Assembly (NCBI RefSeq): GCF_003086695.1
Contig: NZ_CP025999.1
Coordinates: forward strand, 4,044,344 to 4,108,343
DNA from: Stenotrophomonas sp. SAU14A_NAIMI4_8
GTDB lineage: Bacteria > Pseudomonadota > Gammaproteobacteria > Xanthomonadales > Xanthomonadaceae
Direction: 5' to 3'
DNA: 64,000 nucleotides
The position numbers and the translations under genes were made by a program. The notes under the pieces were generated by a model. That model did no database searches, had not been told where the DNA came from, and was given only the letters and a program-made list of their open reading frames with translations. Shown here in pieces: positions 19,617-29,695 of this stretch. Position 1 is the stretch's first letter. Each line of letters starts with the position of its first letter.

Positions 19617-20858
19617 ATGTCACGTGTTTGGAAGATCGTGCTGCTGGTCGTGGCAGTGCTGGTGCTGGCAGTCGTCGGCGTGCGGGTACTGGGCGGCGGC
19701 AAGGACAAGGCGGCAGGCCCGGGCGCCGCGGCGCGCCAGGGCGGCGAAGACCCCGATGCCGGCCCGGTGCCGGTTACCGTGGTCGATGCCACCCGCCAGG
19801 ATGTGCCGGTGTATGCCAGCGCCCTGGGTACGGTCACGGCCATGAACACCGTCACGGTCAGCCCGCAGGTGGGTGGCCAGCTGATGAGCCTCAACTTCCG
19901 CGAAGGCCAGGAAGTGAAGCAGGGCGACCTGCTGGCGCAGATCGACCCGCGCAGCGCGCAGGCCAGCTATGACCAGGCCGTGGCCGCCCAGCGCCAGAAC
20001 GAGGCGCTGCTGGCCACCGCCCGTTCCAACTACCAGCGCTCCAACGCGCCGGAGTATCGCCAGTTCGTCGCCAAGACCGATCTGGATACACAACGAAACC
20101 AGGTGTCACAGTACGAAAGCGCAGTGGCCGCCAACGAGGCCAGCGCGCGCGCCGCGCAGGTGCAGCTGCAGTACACCCGCATCACCGCGCCGATCTCCGG
20201 CATTGCCGGCATCCGTGCGGTCGACGCTGGCAACGTGGTCAATGCCGGTACCGCGCTGGTCACCCTCACCCAGATCCACCCGATCCATGTGCTGTTCAAC
20301 CTGCCCGAACGCCAGCTGGGCGACGTGCGCCAGGCGCAGGCCGCAGGCAAGGTGCCGGTCGCTGCGCTGGACCGCGCCGATTCGCACGTGCTGTCCGGTG
20401 ACGGCTCGCTGGACGTGGTGGACAACCTGATCAGCGCCGACAGCGGCACCTTCAAGGCCCGCGCGATCTTCGAAAACACCGACAACGGCCTGTGGCCGGG
20501 CCAGTTCGTGAACGTGCGCATGCAGCTGCGCACCATTGCCGGTGGCGTGGTCATTCCCACCCAGGCCGTGCTGCGCGGGCCCGATGGCGAGTACGTCTAT
20601 CTTGTGCAGGGCGACAACACGGTCAAGATGCAGACCGTGCGCAGTGGCGTGGAAGTGGGCGACAGCCACGTGCAGATCACCGAAGGCCTGAAGGGTGGCG
20701 AGCGGGTGGTCAGCGAAGGCCAGTTCCGCCTGAAGCCGGGCAGCAAGGTGACCGCGCTGAAGCCGGGCGAAACCCCCGCTGCGCCCACCGAGGCCGAACT
20801 GAAGGCCGCCGAACAGAAGAGCGGCGGCCGCGGCCGTCCCGGTGGTGGCCCGCGCTGA
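19617..20858 (+). CDS. smeI: RND efflux periplasmic adaptor (SmeI/MdtA-like)
   Basis: This 413-residue membrane-fusion protein links inner-membrane RND pumps to an outer-membrane channel. It has an N-terminal membrane anchor (residues 4-25), a barrel-sandwich hybrid from about 55 (VTVSPQVGGQLMSLNFREGQEVKQGD), an alpha-hairpin from about 110-175, a beta-barrel, and a Gly/Arg-rich tail. It is the first gene of adaptor-pump-pump, the MdtABC arrangement. In S. maltophilia that arrangement is SmeIJK, which is the basis of the symbol. The ATG at 19617 follows TTGGAG. No TolC-type gene is adjacent, so the outer-membrane partner is encoded elsewhere. Confidence 0.93.
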   Translation: MSRVWKIVLLVVAVLVLAVVGVRVLGGGKDKAAGPGAAARQGGEDPDAGPVPVTVVDATRQDVPVYASALGTVTAMNTVTVSPQVGGQLMSLNFREGQEVKQGDLLAQIDPRSAQASYDQAVAAQRQNEALLATARSNYQRSNAPEYRQFVAKTDLDTQRNQVSQYESAVAANEASARAAQVQLQYTRITAPISGIAGIRAVDAGNVVNAGTALVTLTQIHPIHVLFNLPERQLGDVRQAQAAGKVPVAALDRADSHVLSGDGSLDVVDNLISADSGTFKARAIFENTDNGLWPGQFVNVRMQLRTIAGGVVIPTQAVLRGPDGEYVYLVQGDNTVKMQTVRSGVEVGDSHVQITEGLKGGERVVSEGQFRLKPGSKVTALKPGETPAAPTEAELKAAEQKSGGRGRPGGGPR

Positions 20859-20932
20859 GCGCAGGCCACCCTTTCCTTTCGCGCCGGCCCTGCTGCCGGC
20901 GCAGCCATTGAAGCGACAGCAAGGATCAGTCC

Positions 20933-23900
20933 GTGGGCTTTTCGACGATCTTCATCCGCCGTCCCATCGCTACCTCGCTGTTGATGGCGGGCCTGTTGCT
21001 GCTGGGCATCCTGGGTTACCGCAAGCTGCCGGTGTCGGCGCTGCCGGAAATCGATGCGCCCAGCCTGGTGGTCACCACCCAGTACCCCGGTGCCAACGCC
21101 ACCACCATGGCGTCGCTGGTCACCACCCCGCTGGAGCGCCAGTTCGGGCAGATTTCCGGGCTGGAACTGATGACCTCCGATTCGTCGGCCGGGTTGTCCA
21201 CGATCATCCTGCAGTTCTCGATGGACCGCGACATCGATATCGCCGCGCAGGACGTGCAGGCGGCGATCCGCCAGGCCACCCTGCCCTCGTCGCTGCCCTA
21301 CCAGCCGGTCTACAACCGGGTGAACCCGGCCGACGCGGCCATCGTCACCCTGAAGCTGACCTCTGACACGCGGCCGCTGCGCGAGGTCAACAACTACGCC
21401 GATTCGATCCTGGCCCAGCGCCTGTCGCAGGTGCAGGGCGTGGGTCTGGTATCGATTGCCGGCAACGTGCGCCCGGCCGTGCGCATCCAGGTCAATCCGG
21501 CGCAGCTGTCGAACATGGGCCTGACCATGGAAGAGCTGCGCAGCGCGCTCACCCAGGCCAACGTCAACGCGCCCAAGGGCTCGTTGAACGGCAAGACCCA
21601 GTCCTACAGCATCGGTACCAACGACCAGCTGGCCAGTGCCGCCGAGTACCGCGACACCATCATCAGCTACAAGAACGGCCGCCCGGTGCGGCTGTCCGAC
21701 GTGGCCCAGGTGGTGGACGGCGTGGAGAACGACCAGCTGGCCGCCTGGGCCGATGGCAAGCCGGCGGTGCTGCTGGAAGTGCGCCGCCAGCCCGGTGCCA
21801 ACATCGTGCAGACCGTCGAACGCATCCGCGCCATCCTGCCGCAGCTGCAGGGTGTGCTGCCGGCCGACGTGCACCTGGAAGTCTTCAACGACCGCACCGA
21901 AACGATCCGTGCGTCGGTGCATGAAGTGCAGTTCACCCTGATCCTGACCATCGGCCTGGTGGTGGCGGTCATCTTCGTGTTCCTGCGCCGGCTGTGGGCC
22001 ACCATCATTCCCTCGGTGGCGGTACCGCTGTCGCTGGCCGGCACGTTCGCGGTGATGGCCTTCACCGGCATGTCGCTGGACAACCTTTCGCTGATGGCGC
22101 TGGTGGTGGCGACCGGCTTCGTGGTGGACGATGCGATCGTGATGATCGAGAACATCGTGCGCTACATCGAGCAGGGCAAGAGTGGCCGCGAAGCGGCCGA
22201 GATCGGCGCGCGCCAGATCGGCTTCACCGTGCTGTCGCTGACCGTCTCGCTGGTGGCCGTGTTCCTGCCGCTGCTGCTGATGCCCGGCGTCACCGGCCGC
22301 CTGTTCCACGAATTCGCCTGGGTGCTCAGCATCGCCGTGGTGCTGTCGATGCTGATCTCGCTGACGCTGACGCCGATGATGTGCGCCTACCTGCTCAAGC
22401 CCGACGCGCTGCCCGAGGGCGAAGACGCGCATGAGCGCGCAGCGGCCGCCGGCAAGCAGAACCTGTGGACGCGCACCGTGGGCCTGTACGAACGCAGCCT
22501 GGACTGGGTGCTGGACCACCAGCGCGCCACCCTGGTCGTGGCCGCCGCCGCGCTGGTGCTGACCGTGCTGCTGTACGTGCTGATTCCCAAGGGCCTGCTG
22601 CCCGAACAGGACACCGGCCTGATCACCGGCGTGGTGCAGGCCGACCAGAACATCGCCTTCCCGCAGATGGAGCAGCGCACCAAGCAGGTGGCCGAGGCCC
22701 TGCGCCAGGACCCGGACGTGACCGGCGTGTCGGCCTTCATCGGTGCCGGCAGCATGAACCCCACGCTCAACCAGGGCCAGCTGTCGATCGTGCTGAAGGA
22801 GCGCGGCCAGCGCGATGGCCTGGATGAGATCCTGCCGCGCCTGCAGAAGGCGGTGGCCGGCATTCCCGGCGTGGCGCTGTACCTGAAACCGGTGCAGGAC
22901 GTGACCCTGGATACGCGCGTGGCCGCCACCGAGTACCAGTACTCGCTGTCGGACGTCGATTCGGCCACCGTGGCCACCCAGGCCACGCGCCTGACCGAGG
23001 CGCTGCGCCAGCGCCCGGAGCTGGCGGACGTGGACAACAACCTGTCCAACCAGGGCCGTGCGCTGGAACTGAACATCGACCGCGACAAGGCCAGCGTGCT
23101 GGGCGTGCCGATGCAGACCATCGATGACACGCTCTACGATGCGTTCGGCCAGCGCCAGATCTCCACCATCTTCACCGAGCTCAACCAGTACCGCGTGGTG
23201 CTGGAAGTGGCGCCGGAATTCCGCACCAGCACCGCGCTGATGGAACAGCTGGCCGTGGCCTCCAACGGCGCCGGCGCGCTGACCGGCACCAACGCCACCA
23301 GTTTCGGCCAGGTCACCTCGTCCAACTCGTCCACCGCCACCGGCATCGGTGCGCAGAACACCGGCATTACCGTGGGCGCGGGCAACATCATTCCGCTGTC
23401 GGCGCTGGCCGAAGGCAAGGTGACCAGCGCGCCGCTGGTGGTCAGCCACCAGCAGCAGCTGCCGGCGGTGACCGTCTCCTTCAACGTGGCGCCGGGCTAC
23501 TCGCTGTCCGATGCGGTCAAGGCCATCGAAGAGACCAAGGCCAGCCTGGACATGCCGGCCCACCTGCATGCCGAGTTCATCGGCAAGGCCGCCGAGTTCA
23601 CCGGCAGCCAGACCGACGTGGTGTGGCTGCTGCTGGCTTCGCTGGTGGTGATCTACATCGTGCTGGGCGTGCTGTACGAAAGCTACATCCACCCCATCAC
23701 CATCATTTCCACCCTGCCGCCGGCCGGCGTGGGCGCGCTGCTCGCGCTGATGGTGTGCGGCCTGAGCCTGTCGGTGGATGGCATCGTCGGCATCGTGCTG
23801 CTGATCGGCATCGTGAAGAAGAACGGCATCATGATGGTGGACTTCGCCATCGAAGCCCGCCGTGCCGGCGCCAACGCCCACGAAGCGATCCGCCGCGCCT

Positions 23901-24166
23901 GCCTGCTGCGCTTCCGCCCGATCATGATGACCACCGCCGCGGCGATGCTGGGCGCGCTGCCGCTGGCACTGGGCACCGGCATCGGCTCGGAACTGCGCCG
24001 CCCGCTGGGCATCGCCATCGTCGGCGGCCTGCTGCTGTCGCAGCTGGTAACGCTGTACACCACGCCGGTGATCTACCTGTACATGGAACGGTTCTCGGAA
24101 TGGCTGGCCCGCCGCCGCGAGCAGCGCGCGTTGCGCGACGGTTCGCTGCAGGAGCCGCAGGCATGA
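20933..24166 (+). CDS. smeJ: RND multidrug efflux pump 1 (SmeJ/MdtB-like)
   Basis: This 1077-residue inner-membrane proton antiporter expels drugs through the adaptor SmeI. It has the RND pattern of twelve helices and two large periplasmic loops. The proton-relay aspartate pair is in ATGFVVDDAIVMIENIVRY (about 400). The start is GTG at 20933 after AAGGA, 74 bases after smeI. An internal serine/threonine-rich insert near residues 785-810 (GTNATSFGQVTSSNSSTATG) is visible in a periplasmic part. MdtB and MdtC form a mixed trimer, so SmeJ probably works with SmeK. Confidence 0.95.
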   Translation: MGFSTIFIRRPIATSLLMAGLLLLGILGYRKLPVSALPEIDAPSLVVTTQYPGANATTMASLVTTPLERQFGQISGLELMTSDSSAGLSTIILQFSMDRDIDIAAQDVQAAIRQATLPSSLPYQPVYNRVNPADAAIVTLKLTSDTRPLREVNNYADSILAQRLSQVQGVGLVSIAGNVRPAVRIQVNPAQLSNMGLTMEELRSALTQANVNAPKGSLNGKTQSYSIGTNDQLASAAEYRDTIISYKNGRPVRLSDVAQVVDGVENDQLAAWADGKPAVLLEVRRQPGANIVQTVERIRAILPQLQGVLPADVHLEVFNDRTETIRASVHEVQFTLILTIGLVVAVIFVFLRRLWATIIPSVAVPLSLAGTFAVMAFTGMSLDNLSLMALVVATGFVVDDAIVMIENIVRYIEQGKSGREAAEIGARQIGFTVLSLTVSLVAVFLPLLLMPGVTGRLFHEFAWVLSIAVVLSMLISLTLTPMMCAYLLKPDALPEGEDAHERAAAAGKQNLWTRTVGLYERSLDWVLDHQRATLVVAAAALVLTVLLYVLIPKGLLPEQDTGLITGVVQADQNIAFPQMEQRTKQVAEALRQDPDVTGVSAFIGAGSMNPTLNQGQLSIVLKERGQRDGLDEILPRLQKAVAGIPGVALYLKPVQDVTLDTRVAATEYQYSLSDVDSATVATQATRLTEALRQRPELADVDNNLSNQGRALELNIDRDKASVLGVPMQTIDDTLYDAFGQRQISTIFTELNQYRVVLEVAPEFRTSTALMEQLAVASNGAGALTGTNATSFGQVTSSNSSTATGIGAQNTGITVGAGNIIPLSALAEGKVTSAPLVVSHQQQLPAVTVSFNVAPGYSLSDAVKAIEETKASLDMPAHLHAEFIGKAAEFTGSQTDVVWLLLASLVVIYIVLGVLYESYIHPITIISTLPPAGVGALLALMVCGLSLSVDGIVGIVLLIGIVKKNGIMMVDFAIEARRAGANAHEAIRRACLLRFRPIMMTTAAAMLGALPLALGTGIGSELRRPLGIAIVGGLLLSQLVTLYTTPVIYLYMERFSEWLARRREQRALRDGSLQEPQA

Positions 24167-24197
24167 TCCAGGCCCCGCACCTGCGGGGGGCCGCACG

Positions 24198-27100
24198 ATG
24201 AACCTGTCCGGCCCCTTCATCCGCCGCCCGATCGGCACCGCGCTGCTGGCCATCGGCCTGTTCATCATCGGCCTGATCTGCTACCTGAAGCTGGGCGTGT
24301 CGGCGCTGCCGAACATCCAGATTCCGGTCATCTTCGTGCACGCCAGCCAGTCCGGCGCCGATGCGGCCACCATGGCCTCCACGGTCACCGCGCCGCTGGA
24401 ACGCCACCTGGGCCAGCTGCCCGGCATCGACCGCATGCGCTCTTCCAGTTCGGAAGGCAGCTCGCTGGTGTTCATGATCTTCCAGACCGACCGCGATATC
24501 GATTCGGCGGCGCTGGACGTGCAGACCGCGATCAACTCGGCGCAGGCCGACCTGCCTTCGGGCATGGGCTCGCCGATGTACCAGAAGGCGAACCCGAACG
24601 ACGACCCTGTGATCGCCATCGCGCTGACTTCGCAGACGCAGTCGGCCGACGAGCTGTACAACGTGGCCGATTCGCTGCTGGCCCAGCGCATCCGCCAGAT
24701 CGGCGGCGTGGCCTCGGTGGATATCGCCGGGGCCTCCACGCCGGCCGTGCGCGTGGACGTGAACCTGCGCCTGATGAACGCCCTGGGCCTGACCGCCGAT
24801 GACCTGCGCAACGCCGTGCGCGCGGCCAACGTCACCTCGCCCACCGGCTTCCTCAGCGACGGCAACACCACCACGGCGATCATCGCCAACGATTCGGTCG
24901 CACGCGCGGCCGACTTCGCCAACCTGGTGGTGAAGACCCAGGGCGATGGCCGGGTGATCCGCCTGAAGGACATCGCCAACGTCTACGACGGCCAGCAGGA
25001 TGCCTACCAGGCCGCGTGGTTCGACCACAAACCGGCCGTGGTGATGTACGTGTTCACCCGTGCCGGCGCCAACATCGTGGAAACCGTGGACCGGGTGAAG
25101 GCGCAGATTCCCGCGCTGCGCGACTACCTGCAGCCCGGCACCACCATGACCCCGTACTTCGACCGCACGCCGACCATCCGCTCGTCGCTGCATGAAGTGC
25201 AGATCACGTTGCTGATCAGCCTGGCCATGGTGGTGCTGACCATGGCGCTGTTCCTGCGCCGCCTGGCCCCCACCCTGATCGCCGCGGTCACCGTGCCGCT
25301 GTCGCTGGCCGGCGCCGCGCTGGTGATGTACGCGCTGGGCTTCACCCTGAACAACCTGAGCCTGCTGGCGCTGGTGATCGCCATCGGCTTCGTGGTGGAC
25401 GATGCGATCGTGGTGATCGAGAACATCATGCGCCACCTGGACGAAGGCATGCCGCGCCTGCAGGCGGCCTTCACCGGTGCGCGCGAGATCGGCTTCACCA
25501 TCGTCTCGATCACCGCCTCGCTGGTTGCAGTGTTCATTCCGCTGCTGTTTGCCAGCGGCATGATGGGCGCCTTCTTCCGCGAGTTCACCGTGACCCTGGT
25601 GGCGGCCATCGTGGTGTCGATGATCGTCTCGCTGACACTCACCCCGGCACTGTGCAGCCGCTTCCTGAGCGCGCACGACCACAACGCCGCACCGTCGCGC
25701 TTCGGCCGTTGGCTCGATGCCGGGCACGAGCGCATGCTGCGCATCTACACCGTGTTCCTGGACTTTTCGCTGCGCCATGCGCTGCTGCTCTCGCTCACCC
25801 CGCTCATCCTGATCGGCGTCACCATCTTCCTGTTCGGTGCGGTGAAGAAGGGCGCGTTCCCGCCACAGGACACCGGCCTGATCTGGGGCCGCGCCAATTC
25901 CAGCGCCACCGTCTCCTTCGAAGACATGGTCAGCCGCCAGCGGCGCATCACCGACATGCTGATGGCCGACCCGGCGGTGAAGACCGTGGGCGTGCGCCTG
26001 GGCAGTGGCCGCCAGGGCTCCAGCGCGCAGTTCAACGTGGAACTGAAGTCGCGCAAGGAAGGGCGTCGAGAGACCACCGCCCATGCACTGGCCCGCCTGA
26101 GCGCCAAGGCCGACCGCTACCCTGACCTGCAGCTGCGCCTGCGCGCGATCCAGGACCTGCCCAGCAACGATGGCGGCGGCAACAGCCAGGGCGCGCAGTA
26201 CCGCATTTCCCTGCAGGGCAACGACCTGGCTGCACTGCAGGAATGGCTGCCCAAGCTGCAGGCCGAGCTGAAGAAGAACCCCAAGCTGCGTGACGTGGGC
26301 ACCGACGTGGACAACGCCGGCCTGCGCCAGAACATCGAAATCGATCGCGCCAAGGCGGCGCGCCTGGGTGTCTCGGTCGGTGCCATCGACGGTGCGCTGT
26401 ACGGTGCGTTCGGCCAGCGACAGATTTCCACCATCTATTCGGACATCAACCAGTACAGCGTGGTGGTGAACGCCCTGCCCTCGCAGACCGCCACCCCGGC
26501 GGCGCTGGACGAGGTGTATGTGAAGGCCAGCAATGGGCAGATGGTGCCGATCACCGCGGTGGCCAGCCAGGTGCCTGGCCTGGCGCCTTCGCAGATCACC
26601 CATGAAAACCAGTACACCACGATGGACCTGAGCTACAACCTGGCTCCCGGCGTGAGCATGGGCGAAGCGAAGGCGATCATCGATGCCACCGTGGCGGGCA
26701 TGCGCATGCCCGGCGACATCCGCCTGGCCGACGACGCCGGCTTCGGCTTCAACTCCGATCCCAGCGACATGCTGATCCTGGTGTTCGCGGCGATCCTGAC
26801 CGTGTACCTGGTGCTGGGCATGCTGTACGAGAGCCTGATCCATCCGGTCACGATCCTGTCCACCCTGCCGGCGGCGGGCGTGGGCGCGCTGCTGGCGTTG
26901 TTCGGCACCAACACCGAACTGTCGGTGATCTCGATGATCGCGCTGGTGCTGCTGATCGGCATCGTGAAGAAGAACGCGATCATGATGATCGACTTCGCCC
27001 TGGTGGCGCAGCGCGAACACGGCCTGGCCCCGCGCGAAGCGGCACGCGAGGCCAGCATCGTGCGCTTCCGCCCGATCATGATGACCACGATGGTGGCGAT

Positions 27101-27320
27101 CCTGGCGGCGGTGCCGCTGGCGATCGGCCTGGGCGAAGGCTCCGAACTGCGTCGGCCGCTGGGCATCGCGATGATCGGCGGCCTGCTGTTCTCGCAGAGC
27201 CTGACCCTGCTGAGCACGCCGGCGCTGTACGTGATCTTCTCGTGCCTGGCCGATCGCTGGCGGGCACGCCGCGCACGCAAGCGCGAAGCGAAGCTGCTCA
27301 AGCGCGCGGCCCGCGCATAG
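24198..27320 (+). CDS. smeK: RND multidrug efflux pump 2 (SmeK/MdtC-like)
   Basis: This 1040-residue second RND pump of the operon has its ATG 31 bases after the smeJ stop. The conserved IGFVVDDAIVVIENIMRHLDE block (about 395-415) carries the paired aspartates of the proton path. The C-terminal half has the GIVKKNAIMMIDFA helix and a basic tail (RARRARKREAKLLKRAARA). By analogy with MdtBC the pump is likely a heterotrimer. A GGGGTC palindrome starts five bases after the stop and may end the operon. Confidence 0.95.
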   Translation: MNLSGPFIRRPIGTALLAIGLFIIGLICYLKLGVSALPNIQIPVIFVHASQSGADAATMASTVTAPLERHLGQLPGIDRMRSSSSEGSSLVFMIFQTDRDIDSAALDVQTAINSAQADLPSGMGSPMYQKANPNDDPVIAIALTSQTQSADELYNVADSLLAQRIRQIGGVASVDIAGASTPAVRVDVNLRLMNALGLTADDLRNAVRAANVTSPTGFLSDGNTTTAIIANDSVARAADFANLVVKTQGDGRVIRLKDIANVYDGQQDAYQAAWFDHKPAVVMYVFTRAGANIVETVDRVKAQIPALRDYLQPGTTMTPYFDRTPTIRSSLHEVQITLLISLAMVVLTMALFLRRLAPTLIAAVTVPLSLAGAALVMYALGFTLNNLSLLALVIAIGFVVDDAIVVIENIMRHLDEGMPRLQAAFTGAREIGFTIVSITASLVAVFIPLLFASGMMGAFFREFTVTLVAAIVVSMIVSLTLTPALCSRFLSAHDHNAAPSRFGRWLDAGHERMLRIYTVFLDFSLRHALLLSLTPLILIGVTIFLFGAVKKGAFPPQDTGLIWGRANSSATVSFEDMVSRQRRITDMLMADPAVKTVGVRLGSGRQGSSAQFNVELKSRKEGRRETTAHALARLSAKADRYPDLQLRLRAIQDLPSNDGGGNSQGAQYRISLQGNDLAALQEWLPKLQAELKKNPKLRDVGTDVDNAGLRQNIEIDRAKAARLGVSVGAIDGALYGAFGQRQISTIYSDINQYSVVVNALPSQTATPAALDEVYVKASNGQMVPITAVASQVPGLAPSQITHENQYTTMDLSYNLAPGVSMGEAKAIIDATVAGMRMPGDIRLADDAGFGFNSDPSDMLILVFAAILTVYLVLGMLYESLIHPVTILSTLPAAGVGALLALFGTNTELSVISMIALVLLIGIVKKNAIMMIDFALVAQREHGLAPREAAREASIVRFRPIMMTTMVAILAAVPLAIGLGEGSELRRPLGIAMIGGLLFSQSLTLLSTPALYVIFSCLADRWRARRARKREAKLLKRAARA

Positions 27321-27324
27321 CCCC

Positions 27325-27361
27325 GGGGTCAGATCCCTCGCTCTGCGAGGGCTCTGACCCC
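27325..27361. repeat. GGGGTC...GACCCC palindrome after smeK
   Basis: GGGGTCAGATCCCTCGC pairs with GCGAGGGCTCTGACCCC around TCT. Directly behind smeK, it could terminate or stabilise the transcript; no U-run follows. Confidence 0.8.
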
Positions 27362-27390
27362 GTGCGGCGGTCACGGTTTGACGCGCTGTA

Positions 27391-27412
27391 ACGAAAAGAG
27401 AACAATTCGCAA
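27391..27412 (-). promoter_or_regulatory. possible Fur box before siderophore receptor
   Basis: On the minus strand this reads TTGCGAATTGTTCTCTTTTC then GT, similar to gamma-proteobacterial Fur sites of the GCGAATGATTCTCATT type. It lies about 130 bases before the receptor start, a suitable place for iron control. Confidence 0.35.
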
Positions 27413-27541
27413 CCAGCCATGGTCCTGCGCCCCTGCGGCGCCCCGCTCCCGGTTCCCGGTCAGCCTGCGTGATCCCAGCCACTGCCCCTTCCCCCAACCA
27501 TGGGTGGATGGCCCGTGGCCGTCCGCCGAGGAACCTGATCG

Positions 27542-29599
27542 ATGCCTTCGTTCCGCACCCCGCGCGTGGCCCTGCTGGCCGCCGCCCTGACCGCTGCCTG
27601 CGTGGCCCATGCAGAAGCCCCGGCCGACACCCGCAGCGCCACCGACCTGGACGCCATCAAGGTGGTCGGCGAACGCACCCACACCGAAGCCGGTGCGCTG
27701 GGCGACCGTGCCCTGCGTGACACCCCGTTCGCCATCACCGCCGTCGGCCGCGAACAGCTGGAGCAGCGCCAGGTCGTCTCACTGGGTGAAGCCTTCCTGT
27801 TCGATCCCTCGGTCACCACCCAGGTCAGCGCCTACGCCAGTGGCTGGAGCTCGCCCATCCGCAACCGCGGCATCGATCTGAACTACGACAGCTACCGCGT
27901 GAACGGCCTGCAGGTGTCCTCGTGGGGCACCGAATGGCCGCTGGAAGTGATGGAACAGGTCGACCTGCTGAAGGGCCCCGGTGGCTTCCTGTACGGCTTC
28001 GGCGCACCCGGCGGCATCGTCAACTACATCACCAAGAAGCCGACCGACACCCCGACGTTCTCCGCGCAGCTGGGCTGGCGCGAACAGGGCATCGTCAGCG
28101 GCGGCGTCGATGCCGGCGGGCGCTTCGGCAACGAAGAGATGTTCGGCTACCGCTTCAACGCGTACCAGGAGAAGGGCGAAACCTTCAACGGCGGCCATGT
28201 CGACCGCAAGGTCGGCGCACTGTCGCTGGACGCGCGCTTGAGCGATGCGCTCACCTGGACCTTCGACGGCGTGTTCCAGTCGCGCGACCTGAGCGAAGAA
28301 TCGCCGCAGTACTATTTCATCGGCCTGACCTCGCTGCCGCGGCCGATTGCCGGCGACGTCGACAACAGCGTGCCGGGCACCTACTACGACACCCGTTCCA
28401 GCCTGCTGTCGACCGCGTTGAACTGGCAGATCAACAGCGACTGGAAGGCCAGCGTGAGCTACGGCGTCACCACCTCGTGGAACGACGTCAACAAGATCTT
28501 CGCCTACATCGACGATCCGAACGGCGACTACAACGTGAACGTGTACGAGCTGGGCGGCAAGAGCGAATGGAAGCTCGCGCAGGCGCTGGTGCAGGGCAAC
28601 TTCCGCACCGGTCCGCTGCAGCACCAGCTGGTGGCCGGCATCAGCCACCAGACCGGGCTGGGCTGGGACCGCCCCTACGAGTGGAACACCATCGGCCGCG
28701 CCAACCTGTACCAGCGTTCGGCGATCCGCCACGACGCGGTGGGTTCGCGGGTGATGACCCGCGGCGATGAAACCGTGCAGCAGGCGGTGTTCGCCAGCGA
28801 TACCGTCGACTTCGGCGGCGGCTGGTCGGTGCTGGCCGGCTGGCGCTACAACGACTTCGAGACCAAGGGCCGTTACCACACCTACCCGGTCACTCCGACC
28901 TATGCAGTCATGTTCAAGCCCAGCGAGGCAGTGACCCTGTACGCCAGCTACATCGAATCGCTGGAAGCCGGCAGCCGCGTGGGCAACACCTACATCAACG
29001 CCGGCGATGTGCTGGACCCGACCATCAGCAAGCAGTATGAAATCGGCGCCAAGGTGGAAGCCTCGCGCTGGAATGCGAACGTGGCCGCGTTCCGGCTGGA
29101 ACGTGGCGCCAACATCGACCAGCAGACCGACACCGGCCTGCGCCTGGTGCAGGATGGAATCACCCTGTACGAAGGCGTGGAAGCCAGCGCCGACCTGCAC
29201 CTGACCGACGCGCTGACCGTGGGTGGCGGCGTGACCTGGCTGGACCCGACCTACGACAAGCTGTCGCCGGACAGCGCCGCGCAGGAAGGCAACCGCACCG
29301 TCGGTGCCGCCCGCTGGAGCGGCGTGCTGCATGCCAGCTACCAGCTGCCGTGGGTGGATGGCCTGGAAACCTACGCCGCCGTGCGCTACTACGGCGATGT
29401 CTGGTACGACGCCGACAACACCCTGAAGCTGCCTGACTACACCCTGGTCAATGCCGGCGTGGGCTATCGCCTGATGGCCAGCGGCCATCCGGTCACCCTG
29501 CGCGCCAGCGTGGAAAACCTGGGCAACCGCAAGTACTGGTCCAACGCTGGCATCGGCCTGCCGCGCACCTTCGCCGTGAGCGTGCGCTGGGAGATGTAA
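27542..29599 (+). CDS. TonB-dependent siderophore receptor
   Basis: This 685-residue outer-membrane receptor is of the ferric-siderophore (FhuA/FoxA-like) type. A signal peptide covers about residues 1-24 (ending VAHA). The plug starts DLDAIKVVGERT and includes DTPFAITAVGREQLEQRQ, RNRGIDLNYDSYRVNGLQ and VEMEQVDLLKGPGGFLYG-like sequence (EVMEQVDLLKGPGGFLYGFG) typical of siderophore receptors. The barrel ends FAVSVRWEM. The ATG at 27542 follows GAGGAA. Iron control through Fur is plausible given the candidate site upstream. The cognate siderophore cannot be read from sequence. Confidence 0.93.
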   Translation: MPSFRTPRVALLAAALTAACVAHAEAPADTRSATDLDAIKVVGERTHTEAGALGDRALRDTPFAITAVGREQLEQRQVVSLGEAFLFDPSVTTQVSAYASGWSSPIRNRGIDLNYDSYRVNGLQVSSWGTEWPLEVMEQVDLLKGPGGFLYGFGAPGGIVNYITKKPTDTPTFSAQLGWREQGIVSGGVDAGGRFGNEEMFGYRFNAYQEKGETFNGGHVDRKVGALSLDARLSDALTWTFDGVFQSRDLSEESPQYYFIGLTSLPRPIAGDVDNSVPGTYYDTRSSLLSTALNWQINSDWKASVSYGVTTSWNDVNKIFAYIDDPNGDYNVNVYELGGKSEWKLAQALVQGNFRTGPLQHQLVAGISHQTGLGWDRPYEWNTIGRANLYQRSAIRHDAVGSRVMTRGDETVQQAVFASDTVDFGGGWSVLAGWRYNDFETKGRYHTYPVTPTYAVMFKPSEAVTLYASYIESLEAGSRVGNTYINAGDVLDPTISKQYEIGAKVEASRWNANVAAFRLERGANIDQQTDTGLRLVQDGITLYEGVEASADLHLTDALTVGGGVTWLDPTYDKLSPDSAAQEGNRTVGAARWSGVLHASYQLPWVDGLETYAAVRYYGDVWYDADNTLKLPDYTLVNAGVGYRLMASGHPVTLRASVENLGNRKYWSNAGIGLPRTFAVSVRWEM

Positions 29600-29612
29600 T
29601 GCGGTTTCGGTG

Positions 29613-29635
29613 GGTGCGGACCGTTGGTCCGCACC
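29613..29635. terminator. GGTGCGGACC hairpin after receptor gene
   Basis: This is a perfect 10-base stem with loop GTT, 13 bases after the receptor stop and before the FUSC gene. A near copy lies at 50654-50673. There is no U-run, so it may be a REP-type 3'-end hairpin rather than a classic terminator. Confidence 0.5.
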
Positions 29636-29695
29636 TCGAACACCCTACACACGCGCGCACCGCCATAATGGGGGCACTCCGCCCCCCGAGCCTGC

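Noticed and set aside
20597-27497. Very long minus-strand frames (over 1100 codons) across the RND pump genes
   Set aside because: They are mirror frames of the high-GC pump genes, with His/Arg/Gln-rich composition and no domain match.
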